From Paulownia fortunei (taxonomy: Eukaryota; Streptophyta; Magnoliopsida; Lamiales; Paulowniaceae), in the NCBI GenBank assembly GCA_019321725.1, contig CM033118.1, forward strand, positions 10,008,071 to 10,072,070: 64,000 bases of DNA. Direction: 5' to 3'. Below the pieces are notes generated by a model. The model ran no database searches, was not told the origin of the DNA, and saw only the letters and a list, made by a program, of their open reading frames with translations. Of this stretch, positions 48,679-60,244 are shown piece by piece; the first letter of the stretch is position 1; the number at the start of each line of letters is the position of its first letter. The position numbers were made by a program, and so were the translations under genes.

Positions 48679-50479
48679 TGATAAGTTTATTTTATACCAA
48701 CAATTCATATATCTTTTTATTAACATTTGGTTGGTTTTCAAGTGTTTTTGTTACTTTTTATGCATTTAGTTTGGAAATCTTGTAGGTAATGACAAATGGA
48801 GAAGAAAATGGAAAGAAACCAAAAACTTGGTTGAAATGTTGAAGAATCTGAATTGTGGTGTGATTGATGGCAGTTTTGGTATTTTAATCATAACTCGTTG
48901 ATCAAATCTCATTTTGACTTGATTTCTAAACCATTGTAGAGATAAGAGATAGATATATAACTTCTATGTTTACCAGTAAATCTAATTCTATAGATCTCAA
49001 TGAGAAAAACTGAGTTCAAAAGTCACATCTTGGTATTTCAGGCTTAACTCTTTCCACATATGTCATATTTAGTTGATTCAAGGGCCTATGAAAATCCAAG
49101 ACACAAGATAATATTCATTAGAAAACATAAAAAACCAATTCATCCTATAAAGAGGTCAAAACTAGTTGCAAAGACTGAACAGTGTCAAAGAACTAAAGTC
49201 AAGAAGGAAAAGACTATGACAACGGTGCCTAGGCGCCAAAACAGGGAGCCTACGCACCATCTGAGGCTGCCAGGATAGAATAAAAGGTTCCTAGGCACCA
49301 TCCAAAGCTACAAAACAGAATACAAGGTGCATAGGCACTGTTATTCTGTGCTTAGGCACTGCCTTACTAACCAAAAAGATGCTTATGAGTTTTTTTTTTG
49401 CAGCAAGTGGTAATGGATCACAAATTTTGGCATTTGTATGAGATATACACATTACATACAACTATACATCATTGGCCATGTGATGCTCTAGTGGGATACA
49501 CTAAGTTGGTGGAGAGAAAAATGGGGAAAAGCTATGAAAAGAGGAGGGATTTCAAGATATTTTTGGAGAAGAAATCATTAAGATATGTTAAAAGGAGAAG
49601 ATTGATATCAACCAAAGGGGGATTGAAGGATTGATTCTTGGAGAAAATCCATTCAATTTTCTGGATAGAAGAGGAGTCATTCTTAGAGATAATGAGAGTT
49701 TCAACCATTCCTTTCCACTTCACAAATTGGTGTACAAATTTCATGCTCTTTCTTATATATTTCTTGAAGTTGTATTCATCCATGGTGAACTAAACTTTTC
49801 TTTCTAAAGGATGATACAACCTTATTTGATCCTATGTTTTGAGTTTCAGACAATATTAGTTCAAGTTATTCATCTTGTTTGTGTTATCTTGTTTAGTATT
49901 ACATCTTCATTATTTGGCCATTAATTGAGATTGTTTGATGTATGAAATTTGATACTTGAGAAAAGAAAGATTATACATAACATAACTTAGAAATCATTGA
50001 GTTAAAAACTTATGAAATCTTTGAGATTTTGAATAAGAATTCATTGAACTTTTGTAGAGTTTTATTCTTGAATTTTTATAAAGATATTAAAATTCATGTT
50101 AAAACTCATAGTTAATTTAACACTTGAGAGAGGGAATTGATGAGTTTAGGAATTCTTAACTTACATGTGTTGTTAACTTAAATTGGTATGCTTTAGAAGA
50201 AAGAATATGTGATAACTAGTTGAGTCATTGCTCAAGAATTTCTTGCTCATAAGGTGTTTATTGTATTGCTTTTAACAACTCCACTCATGTCTTTGCATTA
50301 ATTTTACTACACTCTACTTTGTTTACTAATCATCACTTGATTTTTTAGATAAAATTGAGACTATTTGAACTACGAAATTTGATGTAATTTTTTATTACAA
50401 TCCTTGTGGATATGATACGATACTCATCGTTACCATTGTATTAAAACTTGACACCGTGTTGCAAAATATTTCACGAACA
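48679..50479 (+). repeat. Athila-F 3' LTR (1801 bp)
   Basis: It starts TGATAAGTTTATTTTATACC and ends TTTCACGAACA. It is about 140 bp longer than the 5' LTR because that copy carries deletions. Predicted frames at 49060-49278, 49398-49634 and 49532-49783 are in LTR sequence shared with 41050-41700 and are not genes. Confidence 0.88.
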
Positions 50480-51430
50480 CCTGAGAGTATCACATTTCTC
50501 TATTTTATTCTTGATATACTTCTATCACCCTCCTATGTACCTCTCTTTGGAATTGTTTCAAGGTTTCTTATAGTTTTAACAAATGTAATGAGAGTAGAAT
50601 TAGGCGGTGAGGTTAATCTTTTTGTAATTTGGCGGACATTGCAAGAAAATTGAATGAAGATGGAGGTAAAGCAAATAATCAAAGCCCATGAATGTGTGGG
50701 ATACATTTATGTAATAGACTAGTCTATTTAAATTTTAATTATTACCCTTAGATTGATCTTGATCTACTTTGACTTGAGTGGATCGCATAGGATTAAAGGC
50801 GCTTAGTCATCTATTTATTTTAGTATGTATGTGATACATGTGTTTATTTAATACTTTCTTATGATGTATGCTTGCCATCGTTAGGATAGTTAACATTAAA
50901 TAAACAAGAAAAGAAAATAATGAGATCTTGTATAATAAATCTAGTATGACCTTTACTTGAAAATGCTTCAAGTTGAGAATATTTATTGGTTCGATATCAA
51001 GCGTAAATGGGTAATATTGGTTGGGACCCAATCACTACCACATTTAGTTCATTGGCCATGAGTCGTGGGATGTGCTAAGTGTTGACAAGTTATGACCACT
51101 ACTACGCATTAAGATGCCCATGGGGTGGAGTCATCTTTATCGTTAGCCATGAGTCATGGGACAGTTAGATAGTCTATCCATTTGATGGGTAATGTTTGAC
51201 ACTCAGTATCATATGGGTACGTAAAATTAGGGTGTATGGGAAGAGGTGAGGCAAAATAGCTTGAGGGTTTCATAGGGATGCAATTGCTAATGTTGTTAGC
51301 TACCTTTTAGTTTTGTCGTATGGACTCATAAAATTGGGGTGTATGGCAAGGTTAGTTGGACCTCAAGCAAACTAGAAAATTAGATTTCCCGAATTTCCAT
51401 CTAGAGAATGATGGGATTTGAATAAAATAT
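50480..51430 (+). other. Copia-C leader, second part
   Basis: Matches the reverse of the Copia-1 leader from about 3590 down to 2690. Examples are CCCATGAATGTGTGGGATAC near 50688 against 3468-3488, CCATGAGTCGTGGGATG at 51056, and GGGTGTATGGGAAGAGGTGAG near 51230. No gene. Confidence 0.8.
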
Positions 51431-52800
51431 TTGGAGACATTTATGATTAAAGACTATATCATAAATGGATATTAATTAAATGAATGCTTAAAATTTCTAC
51501 CTCGCATAGGATAATGGTTGTTGCTCATAATTCCACATAGGATAATTTAGACAAACAAACAAACTTACCGACTAAATTTAGATGTTTATCACTATTGTGG
51601 ATATTTAGGGCATAGAAACAGGAAACACAAGTAATGACTTGCTTACTTGAATTAGAAGGGGTTCTAATTCAAGTTTACTCTTTCTAGATATCAACCATTA
51701 AGGTTGATAAATTTTTTATTGGGTATTGGATATCGGATATGATCCATCTTTTCAAGGGGTTGCAGTGGATGACAAGAAAATGGAGACTAAGATAAAGGAT
51801 GATCCTTAAGCTTGAGAATAAGGTAAGCGTTGCTTTATTGGCTATAGGAATGATCCACTTAACTCTGGATGGACTTAGGATAGTACTAGTTATTTGTCTT
51901 TGCTACATTGACAAATGAACTATACTATCCCAACATTCCATACTACATAATCAACAAAATAATATAAGAATTAGATAATCAAAATAGTGCATACTTGTGG
52001 TAAGCTAGATTAGATCATATCTCTAAAGAAAGAGTTCATAAGATGGTACATTTGCTTGACTTTTTAAACTTGCATGAGGTGCCAACCTGTAAATCTTATC
52101 TCAAGGAAAACATGATCAAATCACTATTTGTGGGACAAATGGAGCAGACCATGCCTTTGGATGTGATCCAAAGAGACGTAAGCAGTCCACTAAGTGTTAG
52201 TGCACAAGCAAACTATTCTTCATTATTCTAAGATTCTTTGAAGAGTTCAAAAAATTTAGACATGAAGTAGAGAATTAAACCATCCAAAGTATTAAATCTA
52301 TCGATGTGATCGAGGAAGAGAATACTAAGTTGGTAAGTTTTTTATTATCTACTGGAGAATTAGATTCTCACTTTAAGTGAATTCAAGTTGAGTTTCACCT
52401 ATTTCCTCATTCATTCTGGGAATTCACCCTAGAATCAATGATATTCTTATCAAGTAAGAATATTATCTAACTTGGTGCCCAAAACACCATATGAGATATG
52501 ATGTAGTAAAAAAAACCCTCACATATATACGTAAGGGTATAAAGGGGTCTTCTTCTTTAAAGCGATTAGTGGGAGATAAGATGGATATGAATCTATTTAT
52601 GCAAATTTGTGGGGTATCCAAAGGAATCTAAAGGATACCATTTATATAGTTCCTAAGAACAAAGGAGTTTATTTTCTAGGGACGCCACCTTCTTGAAAAG
52701 AATGAATTTCTATTAGATAGAAATGGTTAGATCATAGAACTTGAAACAATTCAAGAACCACAGTTTATCTCACAAGTGGCAATGGTGTGTGAACAAATTA
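51431..52800 (+). pseudogene. gag-pol: Copia-C gag-integrase remnant with large deletions
   Basis: Most of gag is missing. A zinc-knuckle trace (YCGYLGHRNRKHK) lies at about 51592-51630. The integrase zinc region appears as ISKERVHKMVH and VPTCKSYLKENM (52019-52120), followed by the first-Asp region as VIQRDVSSPLS (52161-52193). The core is then deleted, and the C-terminal part resumes near 52500 (LVGDKMDMNLFMQ near 52565). The residue aligning with the first catalytic Asp is followed by a degraded context. Confidence 0.8.
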
Positions 52801-52949
52801 CTAAAACTTCTAGTACACAATCTCCAATAAGATCTAAAATGATCTCAGTGCCTTTTATACGATAAGAGCCTTTTGCTAGAGAGCAGTAAGGAGGATCTTC
52901 TTTTTGAATATTGACCAAACTAAGGAGTAATGATGTATGACATGAATTC

Positions 52950-54430
52950 AAAAAATGAAGAAATGTCATGTAATCCAAGATGGACTCTATCTACTCTAAT
53001 ACGGTTTGACTTTGGTGGGCCTATTAGTGGGAATGGTTTCTATTGGCTGCAAACTGGTCTGCAAATATAAATTGAAGAACATAGAGAGGTGGTGACCTAT
53101 AAAGGCACAACTGGTAGTAAAGTGTTACGGTTAAAGTCAAGGTATTGACTGTTGATGATACCTTTTACCAAATGTGATGCTAAAATCCATTCAGATTATG
53201 CAGGCTATATCTATGTATTACGACTACAAGATATGGAAAAGGGATGTGAAAACCACTTTTCACAATAGTAGTATTGAGAATGGGATATAAGTTACGCGGC
53301 CTGAGGTCTTCATATCAAATAGAAGAAAGCATAAACTTTGCGAGTTTCAGAGATCTATTAAGGACTTAAAACATATTTCCCAAATATAGAACATTTGATT
53401 CGCCAGGCAATCAAATGGTTTAATTTCCTTAGGAACGTGAATAAGCCATATGTGTACAACAGGGTTAGTGGGAGTATTGTGATGATTGTTGTGTTTTATG
53501 TTGATGACATTCTACTTATAGGGATGATGTAAGAACGTTGCAGTCAACTAAAACTTGTCATCTACAAAGTTCTCCAAGATGGATTTAGAAGAAGCATCCT
53601 GGGGATTAGAAATTGAGATATATGGAGATAGATCTGAAAGGATGCTTGGACTATCCTAAATCCAAGTACATAGATTAGATGCTAAAAGGGTTTAGCATAG
53701 AAGAATCCTAGTAGAGATTCTTATTTTTGAGTCACAGGATTTCTCTTTAAAAGTCCTCATCCCCAAAGACTTTTGAAAGAAAGAGAAATAATGACTTATA
53801 TGCTTTATGCATCCTTGAAAGAAAGCACAAAATAGGCAAATCTATGTACATGATTTGGTATCAGAAATGCTCTGAGTGTCACGAGCAGATATCCATCATT
53901 TCAATGAAAGAAAAGTATTGAAAGTCGCAAAGACAATTTTTAGTACTTATAAAGCACTAAGGATTTTTTATTGGAGTACGATTATGGAGAACTAAAACTA
54001 AGATGTTTCATCTAGTTTTTAGTCTAAAGTAGATGACTTGAAGTCTATGTCTAGATTTATGTTCATCCTAAATGGTAAGACGGTTAATTAGAAAAAGTTC
54101 CAAGCTTGTAATAATCGTGGATTCCACCACTGTGATTGAATACATCGGGGCATGTAATTATGTGAAAATGGATTATTTGGATAGGTAACTTAATCCAAGT
54201 GTTGGATGTAGTTCTAACCATTATTGAATGAGTACTGGATTACAACGATAACAATTGGGGCTATTGCACAAGTAAAGAAATCAAGGTCTCATCAAAGGAT
54301 CTAAGCATTAATAGATTAGCGATACTATAATTTTGAAAATCATTGGTAGAGGTAACATCAGCGCGGAAAGATTTGCCTCGCCAAAAAATATAGCAGACCC
54401 ACTGATTTAACCCTTTGAATAAGTATTTGA
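52950..54430 (+). pseudogene. pol: Copia-C RT-RNase H remnant with intact YVDD codons
   Basis: RT begins near MDSIYSNTV (52980). NRVSGSIVMIVVFYVDD carries the active site at 53497-53508, followed by ILLIGMM. RNase H traces follow (53750-54420), such as the decayed FTTEAEYIA-like region near 54120 and the DNN-like region near 54245. The sequence is badly frameshifted. The polypurine tract GGGAGAT lies at 54441-54447. Confidence 0.83.
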
Positions 54431-54447
54431 AAGACATATTGGGAGAT

Positions 54448-56503
54448 TGTTAGAGTAGTGCCCGATGAGCCAAATGGTTTGACCATTCTTATACTTTTAT
54501 AAATCATTCTTATTCACATTAATATTATTTAAATGACAATCTTTATCTTAAATTCATCATGAGAATTAGATGAAGTCCTCAGATCACACAAAGCTATGGG
54601 ACGTGGTCATGCATATAATGGCGATAATGGAATATACCTCTAAGAATGTTGTCTTAAAATAGTCTAATTCAAGGATCAATGAGATGGGACATCATTGATC
54701 CCATTGAGGCTTGCACATATGATGCAGGCACAAAAGGAGAATGCCTTGTTCCATAGGCATTGATGTAGAGACACTGGTACATGTATGCGGGTACTTGTTA
54801 GGTAACAAGTATACTGAACTACCCCACCTCAAAATTTCCAATTGGAAATGTTCTATTGTCGAATGGGAATTTCCTCATTACGATAGTACAAGAATTAGTT
54901 CTTGAACTTGAGGCACTATGGTAACCTTGTGCATGATATGTTGAACTTTGATGTATTTTTCGATTGCATGCCAATCACAAAGGGTTTATATTGAGTGTAA
55001 CATCTTCATGTATTGAGATTAATGAGTGACCAACAAAGGATATGCCACATATCTAGATGAATAGGTGAATTTTCTATGTGTTCTATTGTACTTGACTTTA
55101 ATTCCTTGGCAAAGATTGGATGAAAATTAGACGTGGGATTTTTTAATTGTTCATCATCGAGTCAAACTACTAGGAATGAAAGCATAGTTATTGAGCTAAT
55201 GGGTTTCGACTAATCATCCATGCCCTAGGCTCAATCAGGAGATTAGATGATGAAAATACCGTACTTGCATGGTATTCATAATTGGAATAGGTTCACACAT
55301 TCACCTAAGACTAGGAGTCATGATGCATTGTGAGGTGCTTTCCATAACTTGTGGGTTCTTGAAATTAATGGGTTAATTCCAAGAGAATTAATTATTCAAT
55401 TACGTCACAAGAGTTGTGAGCCCACAACTAGCTTATAGTGAACGTAAGGGGTCACACACAAAACTTGGACAAATCCGTTTCTAGCCTAAAAATTAATTCA
55501 AGTGTTGGAATAAATTAATTAATGTGATTAATTAATGGAGCTTAAATTAATTCAAGTGTGGAATTAATTTAATTCATTAATTGGATTAATTGATTGGACC
55601 TAATTAGATTTGAGAGCTCAATTTGAATATTTACTTAATTGATTGGATAAATTAATTAAGATGGACCTAATTAATTAGATGAATTAATTTAATTAATTAG
55701 ATCAATTAAACTAGGGCCTAATTGATTAATTAGAAAATTAGATTGAGAATTCAATTCCTAGAGAAAGAATTGGATTGGGAATTCAATTCTTAAGAGGTAA
55801 TAAGGAAAAAGGAAAGTCCTTATGAGATAAGGAAACTTCCTAAAAGATTTAGAGATAAGAAAGGAAGAAGAGTCTTATATGGAAAAGACTTGAGTTGGCC
55901 TTTATCGGCAAACTTTTTGGACATTTTTGGGGACTTTTACTGCAGATTTTTGCTGAAAAAAAGTGGAAAAATAGCCCCTCTCTTGAAGAAAAATAGTTTT
56001 TTTTCAGCTTTAAAAATTTATCCATTCTTCCCTTCGATCTTCAAAAGTTCGCTAACCTTTTACCTAATTTAATTATTGATTCAATTATTGAATTAAGAAT
56101 TAAATTAAACACCTAAAACACTAGTTGTTAATGTGTTCTTGTTCCAAATAAAATCATTCCAGGATAGAATTATCAAATCTCAAACTACTAGCACATGATT
56201 CAATTGCGAGTGGGTATCCAAGGTGTGGAAACCGTTAGACGGATAATATTTGGGATGCTAGAAGTGAATTGGATTTCAATCAAAGGGGTTCGAATTGAAG
56301 AACTTAGATTCATTCGTGTTGGGATAACGATTTGAATTGTTTCAATCCTTACATTAAACATAGTGCAAATTAAGATGAGGCTTTCTAAAACCTTCTTGCT
56401 TTAAGTATTAGAAAACGCACAACTGAGTAATCACAAAAGGGTTTTGGGATTCGCTTTTAAATTCTGTTATGTATACATTTCTCAGGATCACGGGAACCCA
56501 ACA
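54448..56503 (+). repeat. Copia-C 3' LTR (2056 bp)
   Basis: It starts TGTTAGAGTAGTGCCCG and ends GGGAACCCAACA. The TTAATTAA-rich part lies at 55490-55740 and the conserved block near its start at 54598-54640. The 60-codon frame at 55890-56072 is in LTR sequence and is not a gene. Confidence 0.9.
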
Positions 56504-57174
56504 ATTTCATCCTATATTTTGAATTTCAAACAATATTAGTTCAAGTTATCATCTTATTTATGTTATCTTACTTAATATTGCATCTTAAGTATTTGGTTAT
56601 TAATTAAGATTATTGATGTATGAGATTCGATACTCGAGAGAAAGAAGATTATACATGATCATAAGGATAACACAACCTAGGAATCATAGAGTTGAGAAGC
56701 TTATGAAACCTTTGAAGTTTTGAAGACGAATTCATTGAACTTTTGTAGAGTTTTATTCTTGAGTTTTTACAGAGATATTGAAATTCATGTTAAAACTCAT
56801 AGTCAATTCGACACTCGAGAGATTGAAATGATAAGCTTAGGAATTCTTAACTTACATATGTTGTTGACTTGAATTGGTATGTTTTGGAAGGAAGAACATA
56901 GGTGATAATTATGTTAGTCATTCCTTTAGAATTTCTTACTTATAAGGTGTTTGTTGTATTACTTCTAAGAACTCTACCTTTGTCTTTTGTAATTTTTATC
57001 TTATTCTACTTTGTTTACCAATCATTCCTTAATTTTTTAAATAAAATTGAAACTATTTGAAATAGAGTACTTGCTGCAATTTTTTATAACAATATTTGTG
57101 GATATGATACTCAACTCACCATTGTATTAAAACTTAACACCATGCACTTGTTGTTTGCAAAATATTTATAAACA
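56504..57174 (+). repeat. Athila-H 5' LTR, last ~670 bp
   Basis: From ATCCTATATTTTGAATTTC onward it matches Athila-F LTRs (41817 and 49829). It ends AAACA before AATTTTTGGCGCC. Confidence 0.88.
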
Positions 57175-57180
57175 AATTTT

Positions 57181-57198
57181 TGGCGCCATTGTCAGGGA
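57181..57198 (+). other. Athila-H primer binding site (Asp-tRNA type)
   Basis: TGGCGCCATTGTCAGGGA, the best preserved primer site of this family in the window. It differs from TGGCGCCGTTGCCGGGGA at three transition positions. Confidence 0.9.
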
Positions 57199-57354
57199 TT
57201 ATTTTATCATAATTGCATTAATAATATTACTACTTAGTCTTGATTTTAGTTTAGATTATTTTTACTTTCTTCCCATATTTTGATATTGTCTTGTCTTCCA
57301 TTGGATTATATGTATTTGTATGTGTAAGGCTAGGAGTCTTGGCTTGGGTTAATT

Positions 57355-58740
57355 TGATATAGAAATCAAGCGAACACTTCGAGCTATTAGAGCAGCAAAA
57401 AGAGTTGACAATCAAGTCATGGCAAATAACATCAATAATGCTCATGTGAACATAAATCTTCATTGCAATAACTACCACCACAATGAGCTATTCGAGACTA
57501 TTTTCAACCAACCAAGAACCAAAACTACTCTGGGATAGCTCAACAACTGATAAATGCCAACAATTTTCAACTTAAACCAGCTCTCATTAGTATGGTGCAA
57601 CAAATTAATTTGGAGAAAGCGTGGTTGAGGATCCTAATGCATACTTAGCTATGTTTTTGGAGATGTGTGACACCATCAGAATGAATGGAGTGTATGACGA
57701 TGTCATTAGACTTTGCTTATTTTCAATTCTCACTCCGAGACAAAGCTAGGCTATGGTTATAATCTTTTACACTATGTAACATACCAAGTTGGAATGATTT
57801 GACATAAAATTCCTTGCTCAATACTTTCCACCAAGCAAGACACTTCAACTCAAGAGTGAGATAGCTCAATTTCGCCAATAATATTTTAAGCCAGTATATG
57901 AAGCTTGGAAGAGGTTTAAAGATTTTCTAATAAGGTGTCTCAACATGGTTATGAGGATTAGCAACAGGTACAATACTTCTACAAAAGTTTGAACTGGGCA
58001 AACTCGAACCATAATAGATGTTGCCACATGTGGGACTTTATTGTCTAAGACTGCAAATGAAGCCCATATTTTGCTTGAGGAAATGGCTACTAATAGTTAT
58101 CAATGGCCTTCCAAGAGGTCTTCTATTAAAAATATTATCGGTGTTCTTAAGGTAGATTCATTTACATAATTAGTTGCACAAGTTTAACCAATTTTCAGCT
58201 TGGACTTCTAATGGAGCTTCTCAATGAATGGACTCCATGGCATCCACTAGCACTTCATTTATGAAAACCAAAGGTAATGAGCAGGTAAACTTTGTCAATA
58301 ATCATAATTTCAATTTCAGGGGAAATCAATTACCTACTCACTACCATCCGAGGCTTAGAAATTAGGAGAATTTTTCCTATGCCAACAATCAAAATGTATT
58401 TCAAGCCCCACTGGGTTACAATAATCCACTATATCCCAACCCTCACGTATATGATAAAAAGGCATCTTTGGAGGATTTGATCAACACTTTCATTAGCGAG
58501 ATAAGAGCTTGATTGAATAAGGATGAAATAAATATAGACAATATTGGTACTCAAGGGCAGCTAGCTTCAAGTTTAGAAGTTCAAATGAAATCAATGGAGA
58601 CTCAAATTGGACAACTTGCTACTCAATTTAATGCTCAAAAAATATAAATGAAACTTTCCAAGTGATACGGAAAGCAATCACAGGGAGCATTGCAAAGCCA
58701 TCCAACTTCGAAGTGGAACCAAAATTAAGAGGCCAGAAAT
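57355..58740 (+). pseudogene. gag: Athila-H gag remnant
   Basis: It starts with EIKRTLRAIRAAKRVDN (about 57365-57415), the usual Athila gag beginning. Then come RLCLFSILTPRQS near 57705, QYFPPSKTLQLKSEIAQF near 57815, VYEAWKRFKDF near 57895 and LLEEMATNSYQWPSKR near 58070-58118. The C-terminal Asn-rich part ends near 58740. Frames change repeatedly and stops are present. Confidence 0.87.
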
Positions 58741-59459
58741 GAAAAGTTCTAGCATTGATGAGCCAATGGAAAGCATTTCGAGTCAAAGTCCTATAGAAAA
58801 ACAACAAAAGAAAGAAGAAAGGCAATCAAATGAACAAACAGGGGATGAGAAGTTAAAATCTACTCCTAACTTTGAAATTTCTAAATATAATGTTCCTATT
58901 CTTTTTTCACAAAGATTTCAAAAGAAAAAGATTGATTCACAATTTGAGAAATTTTTGTAAATCTTTAAGAAAATTCATATAAATATTTCTTTTGCAAATG
59001 CTCTTGAGTAAATGAAGATGTGATGTTAAGAAAAAGGCGATTGGTGGAGTTTGAAACTCAGAAAAAACTTTCTCAAAAATTGAAGAATCCATGGAGTTTT
59101 ACTATTCTTTTTACCATAGGAGGATCTTTCTTTGATAAAGTATGTGATCTTGGAACAAACATTAATTTGATGCCACTTTCTATTTTCAGGAAATTATGAA
59201 TTGGAGAAGTCAAGCCATCCACTATCACCTTGCAATTAGTGGATATATCTCTCATCTATCGAATTTGTTGAAGATGTATTGGTGAATGTGGATAAATTTA
59301 TATTTCCTATAGATTTTGTGGTGTTAGATATGGAGGAAGACCAATAAATATTCCACCAAGAAATTCTTTTAATTCTTGGTCGACCATTCCTTGCTACCGG
59401 GAATACTTTGATTAATGTGAAATGCAGTGAATTAACTCTTAAGAGTTAATAAGGATGAA
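58741..59459 (+). pseudogene. pol: Athila-H protease remnant
   Basis: A charged 73-codon open segment (58739-58960) leads into RFQKKKIDSQFEKFL. The active-site region near 59150-59175 reads LGTNINLMPL (usual form DLGASINLMP), followed by the GEVKPSTITLQL-like segment near 59200-59235 and PFLAT near 59388. Frame breaks lie near 58965 and 59255. Confidence 0.85.
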
Positions 59460-59832
59460 TTGATCTTTAACATTTATCGTGCATTGAAGTTTCAAGATGA
59501 ACTGCATACTTATAATAGGATTGAAATGTTAGAAACTTGCTTCCATGATCATTTTCTCAAACAAATTCCTACGGAACCTTTAGAGCAAGGCATTGTTCAT
59601 TCCATAATGCAAGGTAATCACCATGATAATGATAATGAGGATTTAATACATTACTTGCTCTTTGTTGAATTAGGAGAGGTGGAGTTGAAGAAGGATAAAT
59701 GCAAGAAAGTAATAGGAGATACCACGATCAAGGAACAAATAATATCACCGGAGTTGAAAGTACTTCCCGAGCATTTACAGTATGAATTTCTAGATGCTAA
59801 CAACACTTATCCGATAATTGTTTCAACATCTC
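59460..59832 (+). pseudogene. pol: Athila-H protease-RT linker, open to the gap
   Basis: A continuous open frame of about 124 codons (IFNIYRALKFQDELHTYN to YEFLDANNTYPIIVSTS). It is the region between protease and RT in Athila; the last part is the conserved segment just before RT. The reading frame enters the 100-N gap, so RT is either missing or unassembled. Confidence 0.83.
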
Positions 59833-59932
59833 NNNNNNNNNNNNNNNNNNNNNNNNNNNNNNNNNNNNNNNNNNNNNNNNNNNNNNNNNNNNNNNNNNNN
59901 NNNNNNNNNNNNNNNNNNNNNNNNNNNNNNNN
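59833..59932. other. Assembly gap (100 N)
   Basis: Exactly 100 N, a usual placeholder for a gap of unknown size. Athila sequence of opposite orientation lies on the two sides, both at the protease-RT linker. Confidence 0.98.
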
Positions 59933-60244
59933 TCGAGTGGTGGGAGGCTTGTCCAAGTCGAATTTTGGTAGAGCACTCTTTTTGTAAGAAGGGTTAGCCT
60001 TCAGGCTTGCAATAACAACCCTCATATTCTCATCATCTTCCTCTTCTTTCTTTGTAAGCATCAAACAAGCCTCCAATTCATCTTTGAACCTATTCTCTTG
60101 CAAAAATTTAAGTGCCAAAGGGTCAAATGCATTAATTTTATAACACATATATTCATCAAGTGGATGCTTCATGGCCTTAAAATATTAAAAATCACTTGCT
60201 CATCCCCTACTCTAAGTATTAACCTTTTTAAATTTACATCAATT
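59933..60244 (-). pseudogene. pol: Athila-M protease-RT linker
   Basis: A minus-strand open segment from 60172 runs toward the gap: MKHPLDEYMCYKINAFDPLA, a Glu/Asp-rich part, and KSALPKFDLDKPPTTR at the gap. Upstream, to 60244, the VNLKRLILRV-type end of protease is visible with a frame break. It corresponds to the Athila-H linker on the other side of the gap. Confidence 0.82.

Larger units (their letters stand above)
40823..50479 (+). mobile_element. Athila-F: two-LTR Athila-like Ty3/gypsy element (9.7 kb)
   Basis: It has a 5' LTR (40823-42481), a primer site (42488-42505), gag, protease, RT, RNase H and integrase in Ty3/gypsy order, and a 3' LTR (48679-50479). About 700 bp between integrase and the 3' LTR hold no envelope-like frame. 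Flanking 5-mers (TATGC and CCTGA) do not match, so the target duplication is lost or the ends recombined. All coding parts are broken. Confidence 0.92.
39867..56503 (+). mobile_element. Copia-C: Ty1/copia element interrupted by Athila-F
   Basis: The parts are a 5' LTR remnant (39867-39908), a primer site (39910-39922), a leader split by Athila-F (39923-40822 and 50480-51430), strongly deleted gag-integrase (51431-52800), RT-RNase H remnants (52950-54420), a polypurine tract and a 3' LTR (54448-56503). It belongs to the Copia-1/Copia-D family by leader and LTR similarity. It borders Athila-H LTR sequence on the right. Confidence 0.87.
56504..59832 (+). mobile_element. Athila-H: Athila-like element, right part of 5' LTR to protease-RT linker
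   Basis: It has an LTR remnant (56504-57174), a primer site (57181-57198), gag, protease and linker, then the assembly gap. The left part of its LTR is missing beyond Copia-C; the simplest model is that Copia-C inserted in this LTR and later deletion removed the left side. It is of the same family as Athila-F and solo LTR I. Confidence 0.88.

Noticed and set aside
51056..51180. Regulatory inverted repeat from CCATGAGTCRTGGGA motifs
   Set aside because: The two motifs are direct repeats in a copia leader and too short and diverged to claim a separate element; they are noted only as leader conservation.
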